Assembly (NCBI GenBank): GCA_025766275.1
Contig: JAFKAC010000057.1
Coordinates: 248,001 to 312,000 of the forward strand
Origin: Lactarius indigo
Lineage: Eukaryota > Basidiomycota > Agaricomycetes > Russulales > Russulaceae
Direction: 5' to 3'
Length of the DNA stretch: 64,000 nucleotides
Shown here: positions 23,301 to 35,042 of the stretch, one piece after another
Layout of the letters: each line of letters opens with the position of its first letter
How positions within the stretch are numbered: the stretch's first letter is position 1
The notes under the pieces: model-generated
Seen by the model: the letters and a program-made list of their open reading frames with translations, nothing else
Database searches by the model: none
What the model was told of the DNA's origin: nothing
Made by a program: the position numbers and the translations under genes

Positions 23301-23553
23301 ATGGTTTTCCCCCATTCCCACCACACCAGACAGCAACAGTCGGCTCTATAAAGTGTCCAGGTTGACTCAAAACTGCCGGCGTCTTGCCAGTGTTATCCCA
23401 GTGGACGATATCTACTCTAGCGTCCATTTATTGCCCCGCTTTAGTCAGCTTGAAGACACTAGTGGATGTAATACATTTTCGGTATTGGAATTGTGCCACA
23501 GTTTTTACATAAATCCGTTTAGTAGCCGAGATATCTACCTTCTATTTTTGTAG
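20400..23553 (+). pseudogene. Plavaka transposase, left copy, with premature stop
   Basis: Transposase of the Plavaka class of basidiomycete DNA transposons. It opens with a C2H2-like finger (CRGCNQVF...SQHINRTQLPSC), then an acidic spacer, then the conserved body: WEITHWAKTRGPTSSAVAD, YIIDTELPGRPQFKC, FAPERHYTDHEQTCRVYSEM, MSGDGIWRRCHPIFAVFIGD, FVSITPDILHQMLQGVMKHL, and a C-terminal end near ASVIPVDDIYSSVHL. Introns follow ILAIPE, WWWAVQ and HGNKG. An in-frame TGA at 21620-21622 falls where the family usually has Arg (PKDIR, stop, KPS), which a single CGA-to-TGA change would explain. The product is therefore split unless the codon is read through. TAG terminator at 23553. Confidence 0.85.
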
Positions 23554-23702
23554 ATAATTAGCACTGTGTAACCACCCGTTCAAAGGCGCTCGTGATTATC
23601 AGCTCCGAGCATGAATTACTCACGAATTATCTCAATTACTCAGAATATTAATAATTTACGGGCGCTTATCCTTTATTAGCACGGGAGGTTTTTCCTGATG
23701 TG

Positions 23703-26360
23703 CATACGCTCCAAGCTGTGTGTAGCCCCAATCAGCATCTAATCGCACACTTTCTCAGAAAAAGAAATTTCTCTCTTTACCTGTTGCCTAATGAGATCGT
23801 TAGATATATGAAAGAAAGTCACGCAAGGTAGATAATTCTTACTGCTGACTTCAAAGTCGTTGAGAATGCGCACCCACCAGAGAATCAGGCTACTGAATCC
23901 GACTGGGAACGCTAATCAACGATCGCTGGATATATTAAATATAGGCAACGTACTGGCCATGGTGAGAGAGAATCCAGTATCCGAGGGAAGGGAACGTTCA
24001 TTTGGTACGTAGATCAGGTAGGCAGCGAGGCTTGCGGCGAACAGCCCGCCTAGAAAGTCGATACGCAAGTTGATCCATCTGCAGTAGGGTCAGCCCAATT
24101 AGGTTCTCGCTGTGCGTCGCAGAGGCGATCTGGTGGACTCGGCTTGCCTGTTCATGTTCCAAAAGGACCGGCAGGCCCTGGAGTACCTATCGATCCGCCT
24201 GTATGACTCTTCGCGAAAAGCAAGCTGTGCGCCATATGCCCTGATAGATACTTGGGAGAGGTGGAGTTAGACCAATAGCAATTCCGTCACGAGGAGCAGA
24301 CGTACCGAGTCCGGCGACGGAAGCGCCAAAGTGGCCTAGCACGGGCGCCTTCGCATTACTCATCTCGCGCTTGATCGCGATCTGGGCCTTCATGTAGATA
24401 CGGCCGAGCCATGTGCCAAAGACGGCGATGGTGATTCCAGGCACAGAAAACCCCGGTGTGAAGTACACCACAGCAATAAACTTGAGGAACATGGCAACTG
24501 AGAGGTCGATGGCCCCGACAAATGTGTTGGCGACAGGGCCGTCCACTAGAGAAAGGAGGTCGTGAAGGAGATGCATTCCGCCCGGGAGAAAGGCGCAAAC
24601 ACGTACGAGCGCGGATATCCTGCGTGACGCGAGTGATGATCCGGGAAGTTGGGGTCGTGTCTAGCCATCTGCAAAGCAGAAGAGCTCATCAGTAGAAGCC
24701 CGTGTCGGAATATTTGGAGATGCACCTTAAGGTTGTGCCCAAGACAGTCCCAATCAGGATCCGATGGATGGTCCTTGAGGCCCTTAAAGCACCAAACGTG
24801 TAGACGCCGAGCCCCACTATGTAGCTGGTCGTCGTCGCGAGCAAGATAAGCCCGTAGACTGTGAGGTAGCTGGAAACGAAGGGACAATCGTCATCAACCA
24901 GAGGATGGGTCTAACCACCGGCATCGTGGGAGCTGAACCCTTACAAAATGATATTAACCTGATCCGGTGGATAAATGTCATATTGCTCGGCCCAGTAGCC
25001 CATGAACCAGGTCTGCACGGTCATGAGGGCGTCGCAAAGCAAGAGGCCGACGGGGAACAGTATCCAAAAGAGGACTGTGTGTGCTCCTCCCAAACCGTTA
25101 ATAAATAACTTGACTTCATTTTGTTGAGCGATACACCAGTGAGCTTCACCGTCCAAAATGCGGAAACGTTGGATGGCGCGCTCACCTGCGTCCCAACTAA
25201 CATGTCCCTCAGCGATCTCCTCGGTCAAGATCAGCTTCCCATCTGCTGACTTTACCGTCTCGTCGGGCTTCACCGAGTCGATCTTCTCCTCGTTGTCCTC
25301 AATGGCGCGCGCACCCTTGGCAAGCTCCTTTGCCAGTGCCTTGTCTTTCTTGAGCGCGTCTGAAACTGAGCCCCGGCTAGCAATCCGACCATCCTTGCTG
25401 AGTGAAACTACATAGTCCGCGAGGGGACTAGCTATTGCGACGTTGTGCGTCTGCGGTATGTCGAGAATGACCATAGGTACACATGGGTGGGAAGGGGTGA
25501 CTTACGACGAGCAAGACGGTCCTTCCGCGAATCAAGTCACCTTTGAAGCACTTCTCGACGATCCACCGCGCAGTGTGAACATCCAGAGCGGCTAGAACCT
25601 TTGGAGGAATGATGTCGATAACCAGGGGTACAAGGATACTGCAGGATACTAACTTACGTCATCCAGGATGAGGACCTGAGATGAAGAGTAGACCGCGCGA
25701 GCAAGGGTGACACGAGCCTTTTGACCACCGCTACAATATGATGAAATTGAGTCAGCAAGCGTGTGTCGTGTAAGATTATGCTCTGTATGATACCTCAAGG
25801 TCAAACCCTTCTCTCCGACTTCGGTCTTGTCCCCCGCATCGAACAAGCTAAGATCATGTTGTAAACCACACTGATAAATGACTTGAAACCAATCGAGGCA
25901 TCAGTGACTCAGATGTGGCGACAGCTAGCCAGAACGAACTACCTTTGTTATATCTCTCTTCGTCGCATGGGGCCCCAAACAAGATGTTATCCTGCTCTTC
26001 ATTTAGAACCAAAAAGTGCAAGCGTGAGTACATTGGAAGTCCTCACCCTAATAGTCTCATTCTGTACCCACGACTCCTGTGCAGCGTAGCTGACTCCCCC
26101 TTCCCTTGGCAGATGATACCATGAGTCGGGGCTCATCGGGATGAAATGCATCTCGCCGAGCAGCGCCATCAGCAACGACGTCTTTCCGGAGCCGGTCGGC
26201 CCAATTATCAGGTTGAAGCAACCACGCTTAAACAGCAGCTCGCCTTCCACACGAAGAGTGAAACGGCGCCGGGATGGCGTAAGCGTTCCGTCCGCATCGT
26301 CATTCGACCAGGTGAAGTTGGCATTCTGAAATCCAATCACGTCCTGGTCGAAGTGTGACG
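23703..26360 (-). pseudogene. ABC-C (MRP-type) transporter fragment, disrupted
   Basis: Middle part of an ATP-driven ABC-C/MRP exporter in the vacuolar or plasma membrane. On the minus strand it starts in the linker (DASHFDQDVIGF) and enters the first nucleotide-binding domain: Walker A GPTGSGKTS, signature SGGQKARV, Walker B VLILDDVS, and the THNVAIASPLADYV switch region. A linker follows, then the second membrane domain (KREMSNAKAPVLGHF, WINLRIDFLGGL, LILWWVRILNDFEV). It stops at SLERM by the left Plavaka copy. A 7-nt micro-exon (GCAACAG) seems needed to give EVSSNSLER. The first membrane domain and the second nucleotide-binding domain are absent from the fragment, and transposon copies abut both ends. 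No obvious stops lie inside, so disruption is recent. Confidence 0.8.
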
Positions 26361-26369
26361 CATCAGTCA

Positions 26370-26388
26370 CATCAGGAAAAACCTCCCG
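26370..26388. repeat. Plavaka terminal inverted repeat, left end
   Basis: CATCAGGAAAAACCTCCCG, inverted at 32469-32487 and also present, inverted, at the end of the left copy (to 23700). The outermost CATCAGG recurs in the flanking CATCAGT words, so the exact boundary is uncertain by 2-3 bp. Confidence 0.85.
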
Positions 26389-26516
26389 TGCTAATAAAGG
26401 ATAAGCGCCCGTAAATTATTAATATTCTGAGTAATTGAGATAATTCGTGAGTAATTCATGCTCGGAGCTGATAATCACGAGCGCCTTTGAACGGGTGGTT
26501 ACACAGTGCTAATTAT

Positions 26517-29500
26517 CTACAAAAATAGAAGGTAGATATCTCGGCTACTAAACGGATTTATGTAAAAACTGTGGCACAATTCCAATACCGAAAATGTATT
26601 ACATCCACTAGTGTCTTCAAGCTGACTAAAGCGGGGCAATAAATGGACGCTAGAGTAGATATCGTCCACTGGGATAACACTGGCAAGACGCCGGCAGTTT
26701 TGAGTCAACCTGGACACTTTATAGAGCCGACTGTTGCTGTCTGGTGTGGTGGGAATGGGGGAAAACCATTCCACATAGGCTAGATGAGTTGGTAGGGTGA
26801 CATCCGCAGACGGGAAGAGCTGGGGAAGCACTTTGTTCGGTAGTTGAAACACCACACGAACCTGCGCTATTCGGAGACCTGGAAAGTAGTTAGATGGCCC
26901 TTACACTAATATAGCTTAGACTCACCTTTGTTCCCATGTGTGTTATCACGAGTTCTGCTGCGGATAATGACAGTATCAAAACGCGATGGTATTGTGCGCC
27001 CACGGGCGTCCTTTTGATCCGGCCGAACATGAACGACATCAATAACTTCGGAGTCAATTGTTGAAACAAATTTGATCTTGTGGAATACCGAAACATGACG
27101 GAACGGTAACAAAGTGTCTTCGGCCAGAGCCCTCAGTGCTGTTGTAGAAGCTCGGGGGTGATTGAGTCGAGCAATAAAATTGGCGAGGGCGTCTTGAAAG
27201 TCGAACGCTCCATATTTGTCAGCGAGGTCGTTGAAAGAAACGGCCTTCAGAGACGGATTTCGAGCCATTTGGAGGGTCCGTGGAACAGGCTTAGGAGGTC
27301 CAATTGGCTCCGAGCATCGAGTGCTGTCGTGTTGAGTCTGCTGCCGCCAGGCAATAAACATTGCATGCCGTTGTATCTTCTTGCGGCGGTCCAGCCATGC
27401 AGTCATCTGAGGGTACTTGTCCTTATGATTCGTCGCGCGGTAAGCATCCTTTGTGAAGTTGATATGGAGTCGCTCGGTTTGCTCCGTGTTGTAATTATCC
27501 GTGCTGCCGAAAAGGGTAATCGACGATTTGTAATGTAAGAGGCTGTGGACCTTGGGGATATTGAAGTGTTCGCGGATGCCAAGGTCGACAAATACATCTT
27601 TATTGTCGTGAAATTGGGCCAGGGACTCCTCAAGGCGAAGTAAGGTTTCAGTAGTGTGTGATGGAAGTTGTGTGATGTACAAAAAATCAAGTAGCGCACG
27701 CACGGTCCTAATAACCCGCACAGGGGACCCTCCAGAAGGAAGTGGAAGTTCGATGACAAGGCCAAGGAGGATCCGGCACATGTGTTTGTGTTCGAGACCC
27801 GAGACCCAAGAAAGGGTCAAAATACCCCTGACAAAAGTCATAACATGGTGATTAGGTGGCAAAGACCTACATCGCGCATCGATTTGTGCTCGTCCGAAGA
27901 CACCAGAATCTGTCAGCCATCTAATCAAATGCTTCATAACGCCCTGAAGCATTTGGTGTAAGATGTCGGGTGTGATTGAAACAAAGATGTCAGCGAGGGG
28001 AAGCGCCTCCCAGAATGGATGGAAGACTGGCTTGAGACTAGCTTCACGACAGACTGAATGGAACGTCTGTACATCTCCATCTGCCAAAAGAAAAGCTTCC
28101 ATGGCTTTGTTGTAATCACGGAGAGGAGACCTGGAATAGTCACCGAGGTCATCGCGGTGCACGATACACTTTGGGCACCGGCCATTGAACGTGCAAGTCA
28201 CCAGCACTTGCTCGGGGTAGTCGCCAATGAACACGGCGAAGATGGGATGGCACCGGCGCCAGATCCCATCACCGCTCATCATTGCGACACCTGTTTCGCC
28301 ATGGGACGCAATCGGGGCTAGGAGGTTTCGCATGCAAAAATGGAATACATTTGCAAGCGCACGCCGCCGAGCTGCCTTGTTGCCAATTTCTTCAAGGCGA
28401 GTAGTCGGAATGTATCCGATCAGCATTTGAGCGTGGTGTGATGGCTTTCAGCGGATATCCTTTGGAACATTTCCAATCGTGAGATACACAGGGTAGGCAG
28501 CCTTACCACGAAAAAGTGTAAGTTGGGTCTTGTCAGAGGAGATGATGACCGGGATGACTGTAGCGCCTGGCCGGCGTGCTTTGAGGGATGTCTATCATAA
28601 GTCATAAGTGCGCGAAATAACCCAAGAAATTGAGGGCGCACCTGTACTGCCCACCACCAATCACCGGTGTGCATCTCGCTATACACACGGCATGTTTGCT
28701 CGTGATCGGTGTAGTGGCGCTCTGGCGCAAATACCAAGTCACGCGCAAACTCAGGGTCGCCGTAAAGCGTCCGAATACATTGCAAGACGTCACGGAAATA
28801 GAATTGAAGGGTGTTACCCGCGATGGTCATGTCCTCGCACTTGAACTGGGGGCGCCCTGGTAGCTCCGTGTCGATAATGTAGTTCAGTTCATTTGGCGTG
28901 TGATATGACAAGCCAAGCTTGTCAACGACCTTTCAAGATGCGTTAGTTATGTCACGAAACAATAAGGATGATCGTACCTCAGGGATTGCAAGGATATCTG
29001 CGACAGCCGACGATGTCGGCCCACGTGTTTTAGCCCAATGCGTGATCTCCCAATCACACTGGGAGCGAAATGGTGCCCATACCGAGGACCCGAATGTCTC
29101 TTGACTGGACTGATATACGTGAAAGCCTTGAAGTGTGCCGGGTATTGGTGAACCTGGACCGCCATATGGGAAGCGGTCGATGACCAACTGGGGGCCATTC
29201 GTATCACTGGGCACAGAGTGCAGAGGCTGTCCCAGGCCTGATGGCGGTGAACCGGGCAAATTAGGCTGGTCCGGTGATGCAGAAAGTCCCTGATCAGGGC
29301 CAGTACAATAATTGACGTCCTGAGCTAAAGCTTCAAGAAGATCAGCGTCCGCAGTGTCTGCAGCGGCGTCTTCACGTTCGGTGGCGGGATCTTCATCCTC
29401 GGCGGCGGCATCCTCACACTTGGCAGCGGCGTCCTCACAGTCAGCAGGCCCAGTAGCGTCCCAATGGTTAGCAAATTTGTTGTGGTCCCATGATGCAGGA

Positions 29501-29670
29501 CCTGCGTTTGACGCTAAGTTAGACCCTCGAGTTTGACATGTGGTGGGGATTTGTGTAGCCGTACGCAGGGCACGGCAGCTCGGAAGTTGAGTCCTGTTGA
29601 TGTGTTGGGAAAGGCCACGAGGGGTGAACACCTGATTGCAGCCGCGACAGTGAATTTGTGCTCGGCTCAT
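26517..29670 (-). pseudogene. Plavaka transposase, right copy, with premature stop
   Basis: Mirror image of the gene at 20400-23553: same exons, same protein segments, and the same in-frame TGA, here at 28448-28450 on the minus strand. Start ATG at 29670, end at 26517. Both copies sharing this nonsense codon means the defect predates the duplication, so at least one copy was moved by an enzyme supplied from elsewhere or by a DNA-level inverted duplication. Readthrough or selenocysteine is not suggested by anything nearby. A C-terminal protein starting at MLIGYIPTTRL could in principle still be made. Confidence 0.85.
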
Positions 29671-29891
29671 GGCAGTGGGTCGGGCTGGGTGGTAGTAGAA
29701 GGAAAAGAAGTGAGCGTCAAATGGAGGACAATTACCAGACTGTTAACGCTTTTCAGTTAGCACAGCAGATTATCAATATAAAGAAGACGTACCTTCGTCC
29801 CCATCCCCCATTCCAATTCCAGTCTCTACTCAGTAATCATATTAGTACTCCCTTTTTCTCGATATCATCACCTTTGCTTTGATCTTTATAG
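29671..29891. promoter_or_regulatory. Divergent promoter inside the Plavaka element
   Basis: 221 bp between the transposase ATG and the companion gene ATG, duplicated exactly at 20179-20399. It must drive both genes in opposite directions. No clear TATA box was identified. Confidence 0.4.
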
Positions 29892-32035
29892 ATGGCCCCA
29901 CGAACCCGCCGTACTCAGATGTGTGTGCCGACAGAAGACACGCAGGGAAGACGAAATGAAGACCAGACTCCATTTCAAACCGCGACTCAGGCAGGCCAAG
30001 ATAACACTACGGGTTCGAACGGCAACACAACGATTCGGGTTCCTCCACCCAGTAAGTCTACAACTTCATGGAGTGAGGAATTCGTCTTATTCAGTTATTG
30101 CAAGCACGTGGGAAACGTACCTTCAGCACCAGCAACGTCATTACACCCACGCCCTCGAATACACAGTTGGGCACCACTAAGAAAACCCGAACTATTGGTA
30201 TGTGAATCGCAAAGGCAATTGATGATGAGACTGACCTTGAAGTTGATAAAGGTCCTTCCCATGGTCGTCCGATGCCACTCAAGTTGGCCCAGGAAAGCAA
30301 GCTAATAAATGAACAAGGGTATGATGGCGGTGCGATAAGGGGGAAACGAGTTGAGAGGCAAGGCGGTGAGTGAGAATATTACTAATCTCTTTGTTCGTCA
30401 AACAAGCAGAAATTTTTCAGCTCCGTCCTCTGGTCATGTTCCTCCCCCCGTCCACGTTCCTTCCTATTCCAACCCCAAATGCTTCCACGACCCTGATGTG
30501 GATGATGACGACAGCGCATCTGAGGACGATGACGACGACGACAAGCAGATTGTTGAACTTGCTCTCAGAAACCCCACAAAATTCTCTGAGGCTATGGCTA
30601 CCGAAGTATGCCTTTTTTTTTCGACATCCTTTAGTCTAACTCCCACTTTCACAGCGGCCCACCTGGAAGGAACCAGGTGGTATAGATACGCCCCGCTCAG
30701 CGAAGCTGACTTCCAGACAGAGCACCGACAGCCCCGGCTCATCTGGCGGTGTCCGCAGCCATGCACCTGCAGGTGCTACCCCTACGTCCACACCAATACT
30801 GCCAGTGACACCTGGACCGAAGGCATGCCTGGCTGAGCTCCCAGATGAAGGTTTTTTTTTTTTTTTCTTTAAGTGTCCGTTCTTTGGCTGACCATTGCAA
30901 CACGTAGCTGGTACTCCATCACCAAACCAGACCCTGACTGTGATGTCCGAGTCACCGGCATCCCCTGTCTCACGTATCGATACGGATCTGGTGTTCGTGG
31001 GTAGCACAACCAAGATCATGCTAACCAGCCAGCGCCCACTCGTCCGAGGGATTGTTCAGGATGCAATCGAGAACCTTCGAGCTTCTCTCTTATTTAACAA
31101 TGCCTTCCCAGATGTGACTGTCGCTTTTGCCTTCACTCGAGATGCTCTCCTTACTGCCACTGAGAGTCATGGACACGGAGGAGGCATTGTTCGACGCCGA
31201 CTTCAAGTCGACGACAAATATCTGACCAAGCTCATATCCTTGGTAAGTTTTATGATATTATAGATGATGTCACTCAAATTAATGGACAGTCGCGTGCACG
31301 AGTTCCACATTTCCGTAGTGAGGTCAAGGAGCGTTGCAACGCCGTTAGCGTGGCGCCAATAATTGCGACCGGTTCAGCGGCTGAAATTTCCCGATTGATT
31401 CGGAAGCAGCTTTCTTGTTACAACTATATTTTCCCGGGGGCACCTGGTGTAAGTGCCGTCCTTTTTGATGAGCTCTTCTGATACCTTCCTAGAACATGGG
31501 AATCACTGGACTTGTGAGGACCTCGCACCCATATCGAAACCCGCGAATCATTGCAGTTATCTGTGACTTATATTTCACAGGTGGTTCAACTTCGTTTGTT
31601 GCTCGTTTCCACCATCTTTTCCCAACGTACCAAGGTGAAGATGGAGTGGTAAGTCGGGAAGTTCCAATGCCCATGGTCGCTCTAGTTGCAACTGCAGTGA
31701 GTCAAGTAAAACTTTATTTTTATGATGCTAACTCTGTATTAGCTTTATGCCACTCTTTACGAGTGGCGTGGTGGCGAACAGCAGACAGCAGAATTTTCAG
31801 CAAATGCCTACATGGATGTGTACCTCGCCAACATGAATACTCTCAAGCATATCCTAAACAACCGAGAACGTGCTTTTCACATCATGATGAGTGATATTTA
31901 TGCTCAAGCAAGGTGAGTCTGCTACCTTCGCTTGGACTGTTGTAGTCCTGACTGTGCTGTGGTAGCACTACGGGGGGTACAGTCGTGACATCGACTCTTC
32001 CAATTGCCAATCTCGATCTCGATGAACTTGAATGA
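29892..32035 (+). CDS. Plavaka companion gene, DUF6532-like
   Basis: A ten-exon gene carried inside the transposon, opposite the transposase. Splice junctions read by eye keep one frame from the ATG at 29892 to the TGA at 32033-32035. The N-terminal half is low-complexity, with Thr/Pro-rich segments and an Asp run near FHDPDVDDDDSA. The C-terminal half is folded-looking: TTKIMLTSQRPLVRGIVQDA, FTRDALLTATESHG, then HPYRNPRIIAVICDLYFTGG, and LYATLYEWRGGEQQTAEFSA before a helical end. This pattern (a C-terminal helical domain with RNP.II..I...F and LYEWR) resembles the agaricomycete DUF6532 family as I remember it. Its role is unknown. Being inside the termini, it may help transposition or be captured cargo. 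No stop codons are seen. Confidence 0.65.
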
Positions 32036-32468
32036 AAGTGTGCTTCCAGCTTCGACAGACCTGTTAACAATAATACCCTGTAAGTCTATGGTACTCCTTT
32101 GAACGACATCACTGATGTGAATTTTAACGATCAGCAGTGATTATCAGAAATTCCCCCCAAAAAAAAAAAAAACATTTGACCTTTTCCCCTCACTCTCCTT
32201 TTTGATTTCCGTGCTTGTTTGTTTGTGCCTGTTGTGCCTGGTCGCTCCTTTGATAGTTATAATAAAATTTGATAATGGTTAAGATAATAATGATTGATAA
32301 TCTGAGAGAATCTGAGAGCACGATTATTGGTAACCTATCTGAGAATACCACGAAAATATCGCGAAAATATCGATAATTAGCACTAATTTAGTTGTGGCAA
32401 CGAAATAGAGATAATTTAGCTAATTATACTAATCTTCGCTAATTTAGTCAAATTATCCCTCGCTAGCG
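32036..32468. other. AT-rich subterminal region of the Plavaka element
   Basis: Non-coding, with poly-A and short AT-rich repeats such as GATAATT, CGAAAATATCG and TAATTTAG near the terminus. The opposite end (26389-26516) has similar AT-rich words. These could be transposase-binding repeats, but no regular array is visible. Confidence 0.45.
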
Positions 32469-32487
32469 CGGGAGGTTTTTCCTGATG
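32469..32487. repeat. Plavaka terminal inverted repeat, right end
   Basis: CGGGAGGTTTTTCCTGATG, the reverse complement of the left terminus at 26370-26388. Confidence 0.85.
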
Positions 32488-32489
32488 CT

Positions 32490-33421
32490 CATCAGTGGTT
32501 TGACTGTCCAAATCCTGCTGTCCACTGAGTACCCATCTGGGCCCCTATCCCGTTGCAACACCCACTGGCGAGGAGGGTGTATCATCTCTGAGATTTCTTG
32601 GCTCACCTAACCTTTACGCTCGTCATTGCGTCATCTTGGACATAGTATGACCACGACAGTCTCATAGAAAGTTTGCATGTCAACCTCTCCGAAATGGATA
32701 ATACCGCATGGTGCTTTTCACTGGCACACGGGAGTGCCTTCCGCTCTTGTTTCCTCTGGAGAATACAAAAGATAATTTGCCACTGGAAGTCTAGAACGAA
32801 TGCGATGAACTAGATTCAACCGAAAGTTCCGCCGCTATGAAAGTAAGGAAAAGTCTCCAGAGGCCCGTGACTTGGTCCATGTAGATGGCCCACCTTTCGG
32901 TCGTCTCCGGCCCGCCTTACTCTTGAACTGCACAAACTTGGAATTCATTCGCCACTGCGGCTACAATTTGCTCGACAATTTGTGCAAATTTGTGACACCA
33001 CAATTCGTCGCAAGTTTCGTTGTTAAAGTCATCTGGGGTTTGTACTTTCTCCTTGAGGCCACGCCTCACTATCTGACATGGGACAGGCGCTCTATTACCT
33101 TCCTGTTATGTACCGCTTCGCCGGGAGTTCAGGGACCAGGCTTAGGGTAATAGGGTCTCTGGCCAGACGACATATACGGACCTTTCCCGGGACTGCTCCC
33201 GAGACGACCGTGCCAAGCAAGCGGTTGAGAACGATATCTTTTTGACCTTTTCTAGATACAATATCCAAACTTCCCATTTGAATGTGATCCCTGTAATCTG
33301 AACACCGGGATGAGTAACTTCTTGGTAGTGGAGGCTCTACACGCCGTTTTCTAACCTGAGAAAGAACGGTGCTGATGGTGGACATCATTCTTTTACACGG
33401 CATGGCCACTACGATAGGTCC
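32490..33421. other. Flank of the transposon, no complete gene
   Basis: The first 45 bp may be ABC transporter linker on the minus strand (a short frame reading DLDSQTTD after a possible acceptor). Further out I could not find the expected first membrane domain. The rest holds only short frames without recognisable motifs. Confidence 0.35.
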
Positions 33422-35042
33422 TTGATTTCACACCGCCATCCAAGCAGCCATCAGTCTAATCGATATCCCCTGCGGTATGATTACGAAGCTCAATTCCCCT
33501 TTCCGCAGTGGTTCCGTGCACTCAAAACCACCCTTCATTTTGCTGGTTCTGGGGATCCTCTATCCTTGTCGCCTGCTATACCCCCACCTCCAGTAACCGC
33601 CTCCAATTCTGCGCCTCGCCAAAGTCCCATGCAGCATTCCGGGGGTCAAACCTCGCAGGCACACTCCTCACCTGCAGGGGAGTCCCCCCACACTACACAT
33701 ACATACGTTCTAAAGACGGGTTACGCGTTTGTCTCGATCCAAAGCCGTGCACACAATGGCCGGGATACCCCTCTGATGTATCTAGGGGAAGAAACAACAG
33801 GGACCGTTGTATTCCCTGAGTGGCATCTACGTGAGGTGCAGGGTATAATTATAGCGGTGAGTCGCTTCATAGGGGGTATTTGCTACTGGAGCTGACGTTT
33901 GTAGTTACGAGTGCTCGTTTCTAATACTGTTAACCAGTCATCTGAGACTGAGACAAGGCTCATGCTGTCTTCCGAGCAAGTCCGTCGTTCCCATACCTCA
34001 AACGGAGAGTTCCGTTGGCACTTTGCCATTTCTCCACCTACCATGGCAGGCTCGTCCCCTGGCACACTCCCACCAGAGCTAGCTAGCTCCGCCCTCGGAC
34101 GTCCCTCACAGCGGGACCTTGGTAACAATCAAGAATTTCAGCTCCAAGTCACAATCCATCGTCGTGGATGTTTCACTGGAAAGATCAGGTTCGCTTTCTC
34201 CACCCTTTCTCCATGACCGTCGTTTTACTGTTAGTTTCTGGGTCAGGATGGGGCAGTCAATCCACTACATAAGTGACCCCTCCAAGTATTTGCTTCCTCA
34301 GACCCCCCCTGGACCTCTGCGCAATCTCCCTTCTCCCTGGATAGAGAATAAGTGCCCAGAAGTAATTGTCAGGGGCGTCATATTTGGACGGCGCGAAATT
34401 GAGGTCGGATGCAGGGTGAGTAACAAATACCAAATATGGCCACGTCTCTGGCTCATTGCCATCTTTCCCAGCTCATTATACCGGTATCTCATCTCCATTT
34501 TTTACCTTCAAAGTGACTCATTACTCCCATGCCATTAGAATTCATACCCTGTAAACGACACTATCCCACTTCACCTCGATATGACATGTGAAGACCGTGA
34601 GGCGCTGGACCTGTTCGCCGTCCCGCACGTTATCGACGTTCGATTGCTCAAGGTTCTCACTTTCGGAAAGAATGCGGCAGCGGCAGCACCCCCTTTCACT
34701 CTAAGAAACCGCGAGTCTTACCACATTACGAACTGGGTCGCATCGGCCTTATGGAACGTCGATGGCCACACCACTCAGGAGAGCGCCGGTCGTTTGCGCA
34801 TCAGACTGAACGGGAGGCTCTTCAGAGACCCTGGCGCCGAAATAAGTCACATATTTTCGGAGCAAGGGATGGCTCTAATGGTAGGTGGCTCTATTGTGGT
34901 ATGCTAGAAGCTCCGATCTCTCGGTGACCTATGTTGTTCGCAGTATTATGTGTGCCTTTTTCCGTTCCGTTCCAATGATTTCCAGCCACTGAGCGCGCCA
35001 GACAAGATACTTTTTTATGGTAAGGTTCCGCTCACTGAATAA
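33422..35042 (+). CDS. Arrestin-like protein, tandem copy 1
   Basis: First of three tandem paralogues resembling the arrestin-like N-terminal domain (Ig-like beta-sandwich) proteins expanded in agaricomycetes. Such proteins act as cytosolic adaptors, but no specific partner can be inferred. Exons: up to 33856, 33905-34188, 34247-34415, 34539-34880 and 34944-35042, all in phase. The first beta-sandwich motif is VSIQSRAHNGRDTPLMYLGE, then LREVQGIIIA; next come FQLQVTIHRRG, PEVIVRGVIFG and TIPLHLDMTCEDREALDLFA. The frame is open from 33422 but without ATG; the first in-frame ATG is at 33629, giving 373 aa. The true start may lie in an unseen upstream exon, since paralogues have 40-60 extra N-terminal residues. 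Pro/Ser-rich N-terminus, as in the copies downstream. Confidence 0.65.

Larger units (their letters stand above)
19625..23702 (+). mobile_element. Plavaka-type DNA transposon, left copy, truncated
   Basis: 4,078 bp forming one arm of a large inverted repeat with 26368-30445. Coordinates in the two arms sum to 50070 at every point checked, so there are no indels, and the encoded peptides are identical. The arm holds the whole transposase gene, the divergent promoter and the first exons of the companion gene, and ends at the terminal repeat GGGAGGTTTTTCCTGATGTG at 23702. The other end was lost when chromovirus 2 inserted and later rearranged. It interrupts the ABC transporter gene just after the SLER segment that lies between the second membrane domain and the second nucleotide-binding domain. 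Confidence 0.88.
26368..32489 (-). mobile_element. Plavaka-type DNA transposon, right copy, complete
   Basis: About 6.1 kb with inverted termini CATCAGGAAAAACCTCCCG at 26370-26388 and 32469-32487, followed inward by TGCTA or CGCTA. It carries two divergent genes: the transposase on the minus strand and a ten-exon companion gene on the plus strand. CATCAGT occurs at 26361-26367 and again at 32490-32496, 2 bp outside the termini. It could be a 7-bp target duplication, though CMC-like elements usually make shorter ones. The minus-strand ABC linker frame closes across the element if one CATCAGT copy is removed. Confidence 0.85.

Noticed and set aside
32490..33421. First membrane domain of the ABC transporter beyond the right transposon copy
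   Set aside because: Only a 45-bp linker candidate fits; no hydrophobic ABC membrane segments were found further along the minus strand, so I did not annotate a gene there.
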